Below, in pieces: positions 1 to 6,731 of a DNA stretch of 21,288 nucleotides (position 1 is its first letter; each line of letters opens with the position of its first letter). Both the position numbers and the translations under genes were made by a program. Below the pieces are notes generated by a model. That model ran no database searches. It saw only the letters and a program-made list of their open reading frames with translations, and was not told the DNA's origin. This stretch comes from Candidatus Aenigmatarchaeota archaeon (lineage in GTDB: Archaea > Aenigmatarchaeota > Aenigmatarchaeia > QMZP01): contig JACQIG010000062.1 of NCBI GenBank assembly GCA_016198605.1, forward strand, positions 1 through 21,288, written 5' to 3'.

Positions 1-1189
1 CGGCTGAGGGGCCTGTGAGGTTTCCCGTAAGGTTATTCCCGGAATAATCATAGGTCCTGCCGTCCAGCTCCGTGTCAAAGGGCATGTTTAGCGCCTGCGC
101 CGGCGAGCCGTCGCGCAGCCAGGAGTAATGCGCAAATACTGCGTCCCCGTCTGCGTCAGAGGTGCCAGAATATGAGCACGTCAGGTTCCCGTCCGCGTCA
201 GGTGATGTGGAGACGCCTGTCACGTCGGGCGGCGAGTTGGGAGGCGGGGGAAGCTGGAAGGAAACGAAGTCATTGAAGTTTATTTGGGAACCCAATTCGG
301 CAACGCCCTTGTTTGCAACATCATAGCTGCCACCAAAACCGGGGCATGCCTCCAGTATCCATGTTATGTTGGCAAAATCCGGCGTCGGGTTGCCTGAGTC
401 CTGCACGCCCGCCTGCCCGTTGAGGTATTGCACGCAGTTCCACCCGTCCGTGCATCCCAATATCGTGCTTACGATCTTCATAACCTTCCCTGGAGAGCAA
501 GAGGTGTTTATGTTTGCCTTCCTCAGCATGGCTTCGTTGCCCGGGCTGGTGTCATAGGATATCCCAAGCCCCACCCTTGCCTGCGCAGGGCAGTCGTTGC
601 TGTCGGAATAGTTGAAGCTTACCATGCAGGTCTGCCCGGGGGGCATGCCTGCATTGCAGGTGGTCTGCGGGGAAGAATCAATGAGGGTGTCCCTGCCACC
701 GCTCGGGCATCCCGGCCCTGGCGATGGCAGAGGCAAAGGTTCCTCCTCCCCCTGGAGATACAGCCTCCTTCCGCCAGGAACACTCTGCACATTCCCGCTC
801 CCCACCGCGCCCAGCGTTCCTGAATTGTCAAGCTTTATGTCCACGCTCAACGGCGAGTCAAGGAAGTTGCCAATCGTGATATCAACGGTGTCATTATCCG
901 CGGGTTCTGAGACGACGAAGAAGGCGGTGAAGTTTATGAAGTTCTGCGTGAGCACGCTGTCGGTGAAATTGGTGAAGTTCCCCAGGCTCCTTCCACTCTG
1001 ACCCTGGAGCACGCCGAGGTTGAAGGCCCTTGGCAGGTCCCTCTTGTAGTTTTCCGAGAGGAAGCTGATGTCCTTCTTGGGGGAGGTGAGCAGCGTGTTG
1101 GTGAGCGTGAGCCCGAGGAAGAACAGCACGCTAAGAAGTATCGCCCCGAGTATGAAGAACTGCCCGCTCCGCACAATAACCACTTGCAT
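1..1189 (-). CDS. Large exported or surface protein with pilin-like N-terminus, partial (C-terminus off the left edge)
   Basis: The minus strand is open from an ATG at 1189 to the window edge, 396 codons without a stop, so the C-terminus is missing. Near the N-terminus VRSGQFFILGA is followed by a hydrophobic stretch (about residues 11-31). A charged residue, then Gly, Gln and a hydrophobic helix resembles a class III (type IV pilin-like) signal peptide. The rest reads as extracellular: many Asn-X-Ser/Thr sequons, a Pro/Gly-rich linker (LPLPSPGPGCPSGG), several Cys residues, and an Ig/PKD-like segment near the edge (SPPDVTGVSTSPDADGNL, then TSDADGDAVFAHYSWLRDG). This suggests a membrane-anchored surface protein or adhesin, but the family was not recognised. 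A GTG two codons downstream (1183) lies 28 bases from the likely TATA box and could be the true start. Function unknown; coding status is well supported. Confidence 0.82.
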   Translation of the reverse strand, partial: MQVVIVRSGQFFILGAILLSVLFFLGLTLTNTLLTSPKKDISFLSENYKRDLPRAFNLGVLQGQSGRSLGNFTNFTDSVLTQNFINFTAFFVVSEPADNDTVDITIGNFLDSPLSVDIKLDNSGTLGAVGSGNVQSVPGGRRLYLQGEEEPLPLPSPGPGCPSGGRDTLIDSSPQTTCNAGMPPGQTCMVSFNYSDSNDCPAQARVGLGISYDTSPGNEAMLRKANINTSCSPGKVMKIVSTILGCTDGWNCVQYLNGQAGVQDSGNPTPDFANITWILEACPGFGGSYDVANKGVAELGSQINFNDFVSFQLPPPPNSPPDVTGVSTSPDADGNLTCSYSGTSDADGDAVFAHYSWLRDGSPAQALNMPFDTELDGRTYDYSGNNLTGNLTGPSA

Positions 1190-1448
1190 TATTCTTTGTC
1201 CAGCTTGATTAAATCGTTTTCTGCGGCTACGAGCAAGCTGCAATGCGCAGGTGCCATTAGGTGTTATCGCTCATCTCCCGGAAGTTGATAAAAAATCATC
1301 TTGGTTTATGCCAATAAGGCAATGGCTTGCATGTCATCGGTTTCGTAACGGCAGAAATGCGATAACATCATCATTGTTTCTTTGGAAAAGGCCATCACTA
1401 GGGCACACCATTCATTTTTATCTGCTCTATCAGGCAGAAGGGTGGATG
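1190..1448. other. Non-coding gap of about 260 bases between two minus-strand surface-protein genes
   Basis: No convincing gene is visible on either strand. The region is richer in A+T than its neighbours. The only minus-strand ORF of any size has 29 codons (MAFSKETMMM...) and no ribosome binding site. A strong TATA-like sequence (ATATATAAATAG on the minus strand, about 1451-1462) lies inside the end of the upstream gene and would fire into this gap. An untranslated leader or a small RNA is possible. I found no tRNA T-loop signature and no convincing C/D-box pair. Confidence 0.4.
1207..1214 (-). promoter_or_regulatory. TATA box for the partial surface-protein gene
   Basis: ATTTAATC on the minus strand is centred about 22 bases before the ATG at 1189 and 28 before the in-frame GTG at 1183. 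The spacing fits a leaderless GTG start better, so the start is uncertain by two codons. Confidence 0.4.
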
Positions 1449-1817
1449 CTATTTATATATGAACAACCTCACCACGGCAGGCCTGAAGGCGCCGTCGCCG
1501 GAGACTATGTAGGCGGCAACGAAGACGTCCCCCGCCGAGGGGGCGCTGCCAAAGCAGTTGTTTCCGTAGTCGCATATCTGCACCGCATGGCTGAAGCCGA
1601 ATACCTCCACCCTGCTGTTGAGGCCCGCGGTGTCGTTTGCGGCCACATAATCGCGCAGGATCCCCTGGTCATCAAGGCTCTTCAGGGCGCTGTAGCCCAT
1701 TATGCTTATCTCCTGCGGGCTTGAGGTCTGTATCAGGGTGGACCTTGTGGCAAGGAGGAACACGACTATTATTATGCCGGCAAGTATGGCCTCAAGGGCG
1801 TACCAGACTCCGCGCAT
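1449..1817 (-). CDS. Small exported protein with pilin-like N-terminus
   Basis: This 122-residue protein starts MRGVWYALEAILAGIIIVV: a short basic head, Gly, and a hydrophobic helix carrying a Glu. This resembles archaeal type IV pilin or pseudopilin N-termini, although the Glu is one position off the canonical +5 if cleavage follows Gly3. The remainder (about residues 30-122) is a compact domain with two Cys residues (ICDYGNNC) and no recognised family. The gene lies upstream of, and on the same strand as, the larger pilin-like surface protein, so the two may contribute to one surface structure. The ATG start is supported by a TATA box centred 27-28 bases upstream. Its promoter is back to back with that of the K+ transporter gene. 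The coding call is firm; the role is inferred. Confidence 0.8.
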   Translation of the reverse strand: MRGVWYALEAILAGIIIVVFLLATRSTLIQTSSPQEISIMGYSALKSLDDQGILRDYVAANDTAGLNSRVEVFGFSHAVQICDYGNNCFGSAPSAGDVFVAAYIVSGDGAFRPAVVRLFIYK

Positions 1818-1819
1818 AG

Positions 1820-1829
1820 TATATTTTAT
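1820..1829 (+). promoter_or_regulatory. TATA box for the K+ transporter gene
   Basis: TATATTTTAT is centred 26-27 bases before the ATG at 1851, the spacing for a leaderless archaeal transcript. It lies in a 33-base divergent intergenic region. Confidence 0.7.
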
Positions 1830-1839
1830 CCCGGCGGCA

Positions 1840-1849
1840 ATAATATACT
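1840..1849 (-). promoter_or_regulatory. TATA box for the pilin-like gene
   Basis: GTATATTATT on the minus strand is centred 27-28 bases before the ATG at 1817. It lies inside the initial transcribed region of the divergent partner, so the two promoters overlap. Confidence 0.7.
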
Positions 1850-1850
1850 C

Positions 1851-3266
1851 ATGGAATTCAGGCCGGTGTTCTCATACCTTGGCACGCTGCTGGAAATCAT
1901 GGGCATCCTGCTCATCATGCCGCTCTTCGTTTCCATCCTTGCGGGTGAGGGCATAAGCTTCCTCTTCATCGCGGCTGCCATAGCGTCATTTGCCGCGGGC
2001 ACGGCGCTTGACAGGAGGTTCAGGAAGGGCAAGCTGGACGGCTCTTCGGTGATGGTGCTTGCCCTGGCCGGGCTGGTATCCTTCTCCATAATAGGCATGG
2101 TCCCCTACCTCTCCGTCACGGGGCCGGTCAATGCCCTCTTTGAGTCCGTCTCCGGCTTCACCACAACAGGCCTCACAGTCCTTGACCCTGAGGCGCTTCC
2201 CGCTGGCCTGCTGTTCTGGAGGGGCTTCACGCAGTGGATAGGCGCAGCGGGCATAATAATGTTCTTCTTCCTGCTCGTGGACTCGCAGGGCATATCATCC
2301 AACTATTTGTACGGAGACGAGGTTGGCGAGGAGGAGAAGGCGCCGCTGATCAGGAAGGCGCTGGCAGCGTTTGGGCTCTACACCGTCCTTGGCATTGTCC
2401 TGCTTTCGCTGGCAGGCATGCCGCCCCTGGATGCCGTGGCGCATTCGTTCTCCGGCATATCCACCGGCGGCTTCTCAACAAGGGAGGGCTCCATCGGGGC
2501 CTTCAACAGCCAGGCGGTGAACCTTGTGATGATAATACTGATGGTGCTCGGCGGGACTTCGTTCTTCCTCCACACGAAGATATTCAGCGGCAACCCGAAG
2601 AGCTACCTGAAAGACTATGAGGCAAGGGTCTTCTGGGGCATGGTTGTGGTGTTCTCAATATTGTTGGTCAGCGCATCCTTCACCGGGTGGGGAGGGAATA
2701 TGCTGTCAGCGGTATTCACCACAGTGTCAGCATTGACGACGTCAGGCTTCTATACAGCTTCCCCCGCGCCAGGGTTCGCCTCGCTCCTGATAATAATACT
2801 GGTGATAATAGGCGGCTTCTCTGCCTCGGCATCAGGAGGGCTCAAGATAGTGAGGGTGGGGGCGATGGGCAAGGCCTTCCCGTGGATTGCGAGGAAGCTT
2901 TCATATCCAAGGGAGGCTGTCATACCGCTGAAGCTCGGCGGCAAGGCCGTGAAGCCGCAGGAGTTCACCATAATAACGCTCTTCATATTCGTTTACATAA
3001 TGATGCTCGTGGCCAGCACGGCGGTCCTCTCTTTCCTCGGCATCAGCATTGCTGACTCGTTCTTCGTTTCTGCCTCGGCGGCAAGCAACGCGGCCTTCTC
3101 GCCCATAGGCTTGGGCGCGATGCATTGGGCCGGCAAGGCCGTGCTGATGGCGGTGATGGTCGTGGGCAGGCTTGAGGTTCTCCCCCTGTTCGTCTTCATC
3201 AGGCACCTGCTCCAGGCGAGGAAGCGCGAAGAAGGCGGTGATGAATACCACCCCAGGAAAGGGTAA
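1851..3266 (+). CDS. trkH: TrkH/KtrB-family K+ transporter membrane subunit
   Basis: This 471-residue, highly hydrophobic protein has the four-fold pore-loop plan of the SKT superfamily of K+ uptake proteins. The four filter regions are visible: FTTTGLT near 103-109, SGISTGGFS near 201-209, SALTTSGFY near 293-301, and SNAAFSPIG near 412-420. In the fourth, Ala replaces the usual filter Gly. The GGFSASASGGLKIVR loop (about 321-335) matches the GG...GGIK motif of the family, and a final GRLEVLPL segment precedes the basic C-terminus. The family normally works with a cytoplasmic nucleotide-binding RCK/TrkA partner that gates the pore; none is encoded in this window. The start is set by a TATA box 26-27 bases upstream. 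The next gene begins 27 bases after the stop and seems to have its own promoter. The family call is firm; the partner and the coupling ion cannot be read from sequence. Confidence 0.95.
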   Translation: MEFRPVFSYLGTLLEIMGILLIMPLFVSILAGEGISFLFIAAAIASFAAGTALDRRFRKGKLDGSSVMVLALAGLVSFSIIGMVPYLSVTGPVNALFESVSGFTTTGLTVLDPEALPAGLLFWRGFTQWIGAAGIIMFFFLLVDSQGISSNYLYGDEVGEEEKAPLIRKALAAFGLYTVLGIVLLSLAGMPPLDAVAHSFSGISTGGFSTREGSIGAFNSQAVNLVMIILMVLGGTSFFLHTKIFSGNPKSYLKDYEARVFWGMVVVFSILLVSASFTGWGGNMLSAVFTTVSALTTSGFYTASPAPGFASLLIIILVIIGGFSASASGGLKIVRVGAMGKAFPWIARKLSYPREAVIPLKLGGKAVKPQEFTIITLFIFVYIMMLVASTAVLSFLGISIADSFFVSASAASNAAFSPIGLGAMHWAGKAVLMAVMVVGRLEVLPLFVFIRHLLQARKREEGGDEYHPRKG

Positions 3267-3270
3267 TATC
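3264..3270 (+). promoter_or_regulatory. TATA-like box for the DNA glycosylase gene
   Basis: TAATATC overlaps the upstream stop codon and is centred 27 bases before the ATG at 3294, consistent with a leaderless transcript. Confidence 0.45.
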
Positions 3271-3293
3271 TTGCCTTTTGCCATATCTAGTGC

Positions 3294-3953
3294 ATGGGAA
3301 TAAAATCCCCTCTAGGGATATATGAAGCCCTGCTGTCCCGCTACGGCCCGCAAGGCTGGTGGCCCATCCAGAACAATTTCAAACCTCCCGAGTGGGAGAT
3401 ATGCGTCGGGGCGATACTGACGCAGAACACCAGCTGGAATAATGTTGAGAAGGCTCTGGACAACCTGAAAAATAATAATTGCGTTTCTGTTAGAGATATC
3501 TTGGATACAAGAAGGAGTGAATTAGAAAGGCTTCTAAAACCAAGCGGGTTCTTCAGGCAGAAATCAAAAACCCTGAAGCTGCTGGCAAAGCTTGTAAACA
3601 CCTTTAACTCATTTGAAGATTTCAAGAGAAATGTAACAAGGGGGGCGCTTTTGAAGCTTAACGGAATAGGCCCTGAGACAGCTGATTCCATACTGCTGTA
3701 CGCATGCGGAAAGCCCTCATTTGTTGTGGACGCATACACGAGAAGGATATTCCACAGGCTTGGGCTGGTTGGGCATGATGCCGGTTATGAGAAAATCAGG
3801 GATTATTTAGAATCAAATCTGCCCAAAGACGCCAGCCTATACAACGAGTTCCATGCGCTGATAGTCAGGCTGGGGAAAGAGGCGTGCAGGAAGAGCCCGC
3901 TCTGCATGAAATGTCCCCTTGAGGATGTGTGCGAGAAGAGGGGCTTTCCATAG
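3294..3953 (+). CDS. Endonuclease III-related DNA glycosylase (COG2231/MagIII-like), Fe-S type
   Basis: This 219-residue base-excision repair enzyme belongs to the HhH-GPD superfamily. The helix-hairpin-helix reads LNGIGPETADS (about 122-132), followed by FVVDAYTRR with the catalytic Asp at 146. At the position of the catalytic Lys of Nth (GVGRKTA) there is Glu128, so a bifunctional glycosylase/AP lyase is unlikely. The GIGPETAD...VVD pattern resembles the endonuclease III-related group that includes Helicobacter MagIII, a 3-methyladenine glycosylase. Four C-terminal cysteines (198, 204, 207, 213; spacing 5-2-5) probably bind a 4Fe-4S cluster; Nth has 6-2-5. WEICVGAILTQNTSWNNVEKA (about 34-54) matches the conserved N-terminal Q-N region of the superfamily. 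Removal of alkylated purines is the best guess. The superfamily call is firm, the substrate is inferred. Confidence 0.9.
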   Translation: MGIKSPLGIYEALLSRYGPQGWWPIQNNFKPPEWEICVGAILTQNTSWNNVEKALDNLKNNNCVSVRDILDTRRSELERLLKPSGFFRQKSKTLKLLAKLVNTFNSFEDFKRNVTRGALLKLNGIGPETADSILLYACGKPSFVVDAYTRRIFHRLGLVGHDAGYEKIRDYLESNLPKDASLYNEFHALIVRLGKEACRKSPLCMKCPLEDVCEKRGFP

Positions 3954-3980
3954 CCCGCATGTCACGGGCTTGGGATATGG

Positions 3981-3988
3981 TTTTATAA
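3981..3988 (+). promoter_or_regulatory. TATA box for the esterase lipoprotein gene
   Basis: TTTTATAA is centred 25-26 bases before the ATG at 4010, the leaderless spacing. Confidence 0.65.
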
Positions 3989-4009
3989 CAAAGCTCAAGA
4001 AATATCTAC

Positions 4010-5011
4010 ATGCCCCCCAAGAACAACCTTGTTCACGTAATGCTTCCGTTGCTTGTCATAGCCGTTGTCCTAGCCTCAGGCTGCGCAAGGCGTGACAGGC
4101 CTCCGCTGCCGAACATCACCGAGAACGCCACAGAATTTGGGCCGGGGGATTACTCCTTGTCCATGGAATATGTCGGGTTTACAAGGGCCTACATTGCGCA
4201 TGTGTCTTCCCTTTACGACGGCTCAAGGCCTTTGCCGCTCATAATAGCGCTGCACGGCGGCACGGGCACAGGGGGGGACATGATAGAGCTTACGCAGGCT
4301 GGGCTTAACAAGCTGGCTGACAAGGAAGGGTTTGCTGTCGTATACCCCGACGGGATAGAGGGGCACTGGAATGACGGGAGGGACGTGAGCAGCTACAGGG
4401 TGCAGAGGGAGGATATTGATGATGTGGGCTTTATTTCGGCGCTGATAGACGATATGGGAAGGAAGCTGAAGATTGACAGCAAGCGCGTGTATGCTACAGG
4501 GATATCCAATGGCGCGATGATGTCCAACAGGCTCGGCTGCGACCTGGCCGGGAAGATAACCGCTATCGCGCCTGTGGCGGGCGCAATGCCGGAGAAGATA
4601 GCCCCCGCATGCTCTCCTGGCAGGCCCGTGCCTGTCATGTCCATAAACGGCATTGATGACCCGCAAGTGCCTTGGGAGGGGGGGAAGGTGGTTGTATTAG
4701 GGAAGGATCTGGGGGGTGTCCTGTCGCCCGTGGACACCGTCAGGTTATGGGCAAGGAACAGCGGCTGCTCGGAAACTCCTGACGTTTCCTATGTGGCTGA
4801 CAGGGATCCTGAGGACGGGACAAGGGTAAGGAAGGAGGTTTATACGGGCTGCCAGGGCGGGTCAGAAGTTGTGCATTATGTTGTGGAGGGAGGCGGCCAC
4901 ACATGGCCCGGCGGGTGGCAATACCTCCCAGAAGGCTTTGTCGGCAAGACTAACAGGGACATTGATGCCAACCAGGTGATCTGGGAGTTCTTCAAGAGGC
5001 ACAGCCTATAG
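4010..5011 (+). CDS. Secreted lipoprotein esterase, PHB depolymerase/LpqC-like
   Basis: This 333-residue alpha/beta hydrolase belongs to the LpqC/poly(3-hydroxybutyrate) depolymerase-type esterases (COG3509). A hydrophobic signal ends in a lipobox, LASGC, with the lipid-anchored Cys at 25, so the enzyme probably sits on the outer face of the membrane. The fold begins with PLIIALHGGTGTGG (oxyanion region, about 76-89). The nucleophile Ser166 is in GISNGAM, the acid is Asp216 or 217 in GIDDPQVPW, and His297 is in GGGHTWPGG. This triad and the HTWPG ending are typical of the family. Members cleave PHB, short-chain polyesters or feruloyl/acetyl esters, so the substrate is not settled. The crotonase, thiolase and 3-hydroxyacyl-CoA dehydrogenase within the next 5 kb make a C4 hydroxyacid polymer plausible. 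A leaderless start at the ATG is supported by the TATA box. Confidence 0.88.
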   Translation: MPPKNNLVHVMLPLLVIAVVLASGCARRDRPPLPNITENATEFGPGDYSLSMEYVGFTRAYIAHVSSLYDGSRPLPLIIALHGGTGTGGDMIELTQAGLNKLADKEGFAVVYPDGIEGHWNDGRDVSSYRVQREDIDDVGFISALIDDMGRKLKIDSKRVYATGISNGAMMSNRLGCDLAGKITAIAPVAGAMPEKIAPACSPGRPVPVMSINGIDDPQVPWEGGKVVVLGKDLGGVLSPVDTVRLWARNSGCSETPDVSYVADRDPEDGTRVRKEVYTGCQGGSEVVHYVVEGGGHTWPGGWQYLPEGFVGKTNRDIDANQVIWEFFKRHSL

Positions 5012-5057
5012 AGTGATGTCTCCGCCTGCCTCTTGATGGCGCATGATTCTTAATGGG

Positions 5058-5065
5058 ATTTATTT
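5058..5065 (+). promoter_or_regulatory. TATA box for the cytidylate kinase gene
   Basis: ATTTATTT is centred 26-27 bases before the ATG at 5088. Confidence 0.55.
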
Positions 5066-5087
5066 GGCAGCAAATCACAAATAATAT

Positions 5088-5666
5088 ATGGAGCGCAGGA
5101 AGCTTACTATAATAATCGCCGGGATGCCGGGGTCAGGGAAAACCACGCTGGCAAGATTTATTGCAAAGAAATACGGGCTTAAGTATTGCGCAGGCAGCGA
5201 CTTCTTCAAGCAGGCCGCGAGCAGGCTGGGGTATAGCATCAAAGGCGCGCACTGGTGGGACTCCAGGGAAGGCCTACATTTCCTGAAGGAGCGGCAGAAG
5301 GACTCCAGGTTTGACAGGGAGGTTGACAGGCTGCTGCTGGAAAAGGCCAGGAAAGGCGGCGTTGTGATGACGTCCTGGACGCTGCCATACCTGAAGGCGC
5401 CAGGGATAAAGATATGGATAGCGGCCTCGCAGAAGACTAGGGCGGAGAGGATTTCAGGAAGGGACAAGACATCATACAAGCAAGCTCTGGCCGCCATAAG
5501 GAAAAGGGACAAGGAGAACAGGAAACTGTACAAGAGGTTATACGGGTTCACCCTCGGGAAGGACCTCAGGCCGTTTGATATCATACTTGAGACTGACAGG
5601 CTTTCAATCAAGCAGACGCAGGCGGGGATATCCAGAAGGATAAAGAGATTTATAGAATCCAAGTGA
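5088..5666 (+). CDS. cmk: Cytidylate kinase, archaeal type
   Basis: This 192-residue P-loop kinase has its Walker A motif, GMPGSGKTT, at residues 12-20 (Lys18). The pattern after it matches the short archaeal CMP kinases: YCAGSDFFKQAASRLGYS (phosphate-acceptor side), RFDREVDRLLLEKARKGGVV, then IKIWIAASQKTRAERISGRD with the lid arginines, and a C-terminal FDIILETDRLS strand. The enzyme would phosphorylate CMP/dCMP with ATP in the cytoplasm. Two features are unusual. HWWDSREGLHFLKERQKD replaces the usual short loop before the D-x-E-[IV]-D motif, and the GNVVLEGR segment of typical members reads GGVVMTSW here, so specificity for CMP is not certain. Crotonase follows after a 10-base gap. An adenylate kinase-like NMP kinase is the alternative. 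Confidence 0.82.
   Translation: MERRKLTIIIAGMPGSGKTTLARFIAKKYGLKYCAGSDFFKQAASRLGYSIKGAHWWDSREGLHFLKERQKDSRFDREVDRLLLEKARKGGVVMTSWTLPYLKAPGIKIWIAASQKTRAERISGRDKTSYKQALAAIRKRDKENRKLYKRLYGFTLGKDLRPFDIILETDRLSIKQTQAGISRRIKRFIESK
5647..5655 (+). promoter_or_regulatory. TATA-like box for the crotonase gene
   Basis: GATTTATAG, inside the end of the kinase gene, is centred about 26 bases before the ATG at 5677. The crotonase may therefore be transcribed on its own even though the intergenic gap is only 10 bases. Confidence 0.45.
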
Positions 5667-5676
5667 ATAGTTATCC

Positions 5677-6444
5677 ATGCATTTCAAGAACATAGGAATA
5701 GCAACAGAGGAGGGAATTGGCACCTTGACGCTCAACAGGCCAGAAAAGCTGAATGCCATAAACAGCGGGACATGGAGGGAGATTGATTCTGCCTTTGAGG
5801 AATTTGGGAAGGACGATTACGTGAAGGCTGTTGTTGTGACAGGGAAGGGCAAGGCCTTCTCAGCCGGCGGGGATCTGGAGGAAATGAGCGGGTTTGAGCA
5901 TCATTCCGCCTGGGATTTCGCGATACTGGCCCACAGGGTCCTTTCAAGGATAGAGAATTTTCCCAAGCCGGTCATTGCGGCGATAAATGGCTTTGCGCTG
6001 GGCGCGGGAAACGAGATTGCTATGGCCTGCGACTTCAGGATTGCGTCAAAGGCTGCAAAGTTCGGCCATCCTGAAGTGAAGATAGGCATCCCGCCGGGGG
6101 CGGGCGCAACCATAAGGCTCCCGCATTTTGTCGGGGCAGCAAAGGCAAAGGAAATGATTTATACGGGGAAAATAATAACAGCGCAGGAAGCCCTGGAAAT
6201 TGGGCTGGCTGACAGGATTGCCGCCGATCCAGTGAAGGAAGCGAAACTCCTGGCAAGGCAGATGCTGGAGAACAGCCTTTCTGCGATTGCAAACGCGAAA
6301 ATGCTGATAAACAAGTTCGCATCAATTGATGAAGCAAAGACCATGGCCGAGATAAGGGCGTTCGCCAAGGCTTTTGGCACGCCTGACCAGAAGGAGGGCA
6401 TGAGGGCCTTTTTGGAGAAGAGGAAGCCGAGGTTTGGGAAGTGA
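5677..6444 (+). CDS. Enoyl-CoA hydratase/isomerase (crotonase)
   Basis: This 255-residue protein is the usual length for a single-domain crotonase. The N-terminal LTLNRPEKLNAIN motif and AFSAGGDL (60-67, oxyanion hole) are present. So are both catalytic glutamates of hydratases, Glu113 in GFALGAGNEIAMACDF and Glu133 in FGHPEVKIGI; their separation of 20 residues equals that of Glu144 and Glu164 in the rat enzyme. Its likely job is reversible hydration of crotonyl-CoA or another short enoyl-CoA to the (S)-3-hydroxyacyl-CoA. That product is the substrate of the dehydrogenase encoded 3 kb downstream, whose product goes to the thiolase. The crotonase is not in the same tight operon as those two genes. 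The family call is firm; substrate chain length is unknown. Confidence 0.93.
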   Translation: MHFKNIGIATEEGIGTLTLNRPEKLNAINSGTWREIDSAFEEFGKDDYVKAVVVTGKGKAFSAGGDLEEMSGFEHHSAWDFAILAHRVLSRIENFPKPVIAAINGFALGAGNEIAMACDFRIASKAAKFGHPEVKIGIPPGAGATIRLPHFVGAAKAKEMIYTGKIITAQEALEIGLADRIAADPVKEAKLLARQMLENSLSAIANAKMLINKFASIDEAKTMAEIRAFAKAFGTPDQKEGMRAFLEKRKPRFGK

Positions 6445-6450
6445 TTATCT

Positions 6451-6458
6451 TTTATATA
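6451..6458 (+). promoter_or_regulatory. TATA box deciding the start of the PepSY-like gene
   Basis: TTTATATA is centred 27-28 bases before the ATG at 6482. This favours that start over an in-frame ATG-like start at 6434, which would lie upstream of the promoter and overlap the crotonase gene. Confidence 0.7.
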
Positions 6459-6481
6459 AGCACATATTATCATTGTTTAGT

Positions 6482-6730
6482 ATGATCCCTGAAAAGAAAG
6501 CCGAGGAGATAGCAGAAAAGGCGGCAAACAAGGAGAAGTTCCCGCAGCCAGCCCTGACCATGAGGGCCCTGAAGGGCAGGGAGTGGCACATTGAGTTTGA
6601 ATCAAGGTTTGACACCGAATCCTTCATCCTTGTGAAGATTGACGCGGAAAGCGGGAAAGTGATAGGCATCGAGAAGGGCAGGAGAGAGGACGAGGCGCCC
6701 AAGCTCGGCTCTGTTCTTGAGGATGAGTGA
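6482..6730 (+). CDS. Small PepSY-like protein
   Basis: This 82-residue protein has no signal peptide. Its plan is a basic amphipathic helix (PEKKAEEIAEKAANKEKF), then WHIEFESRF, then ILVKIDAESGKVIGIEKG. A W-x-V/I-E strand followed by a V-x-I-D-A-x-S/T-G-K-V strand is reminiscent of a PepSY domain, but the match is by eye and weak. It is followed at once by the membrane-anchored winged-helix gene, which makes co-translation likely. A longer start at 6434 is disfavoured by the promoter position. If it is a PepSY domain, a regulatory or inhibitory role towards a partner would be typical of the family. Otherwise unknown. Confidence 0.8.
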   Translation: MIPEKKAEEIAEKAANKEKFPQPALTMRALKGREWHIEFESRFDTESFILVKIDAESGKVIGIEKGRREDEAPKLGSVLEDE

Positions 6731-6731
6731 T

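Noticed and set aside
428..1001. Plus-strand ORFs of about 130 residues
   Set aside because: They lie opposite the long open minus-strand gene, have Arg/Pro/His-rich composition typical of antisense frames and no promoter or ribosome binding site.
1201..1448. tRNA or C/D-box sRNA in the non-coding gap
   Set aside because: No T-loop GTTCRA and no acceptor stem pairing. One C-box-like ATGATGA is present but without a correctly placed D box.
1251..1724. Plus-strand ORF of 157 codons across the gap and the pilin-like gene
   Set aside because: Its second half is antisense to a gene with a clear signal segment and promoter. Its own sequence shows no domain pattern.
5075..5662. Minus-strand ORF of 195 codons opposite cytidylate kinase
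   Set aside because: It mirrors the kinase reading frame over its full length; the kinase has a clear P-loop and lid, the antisense product has none.
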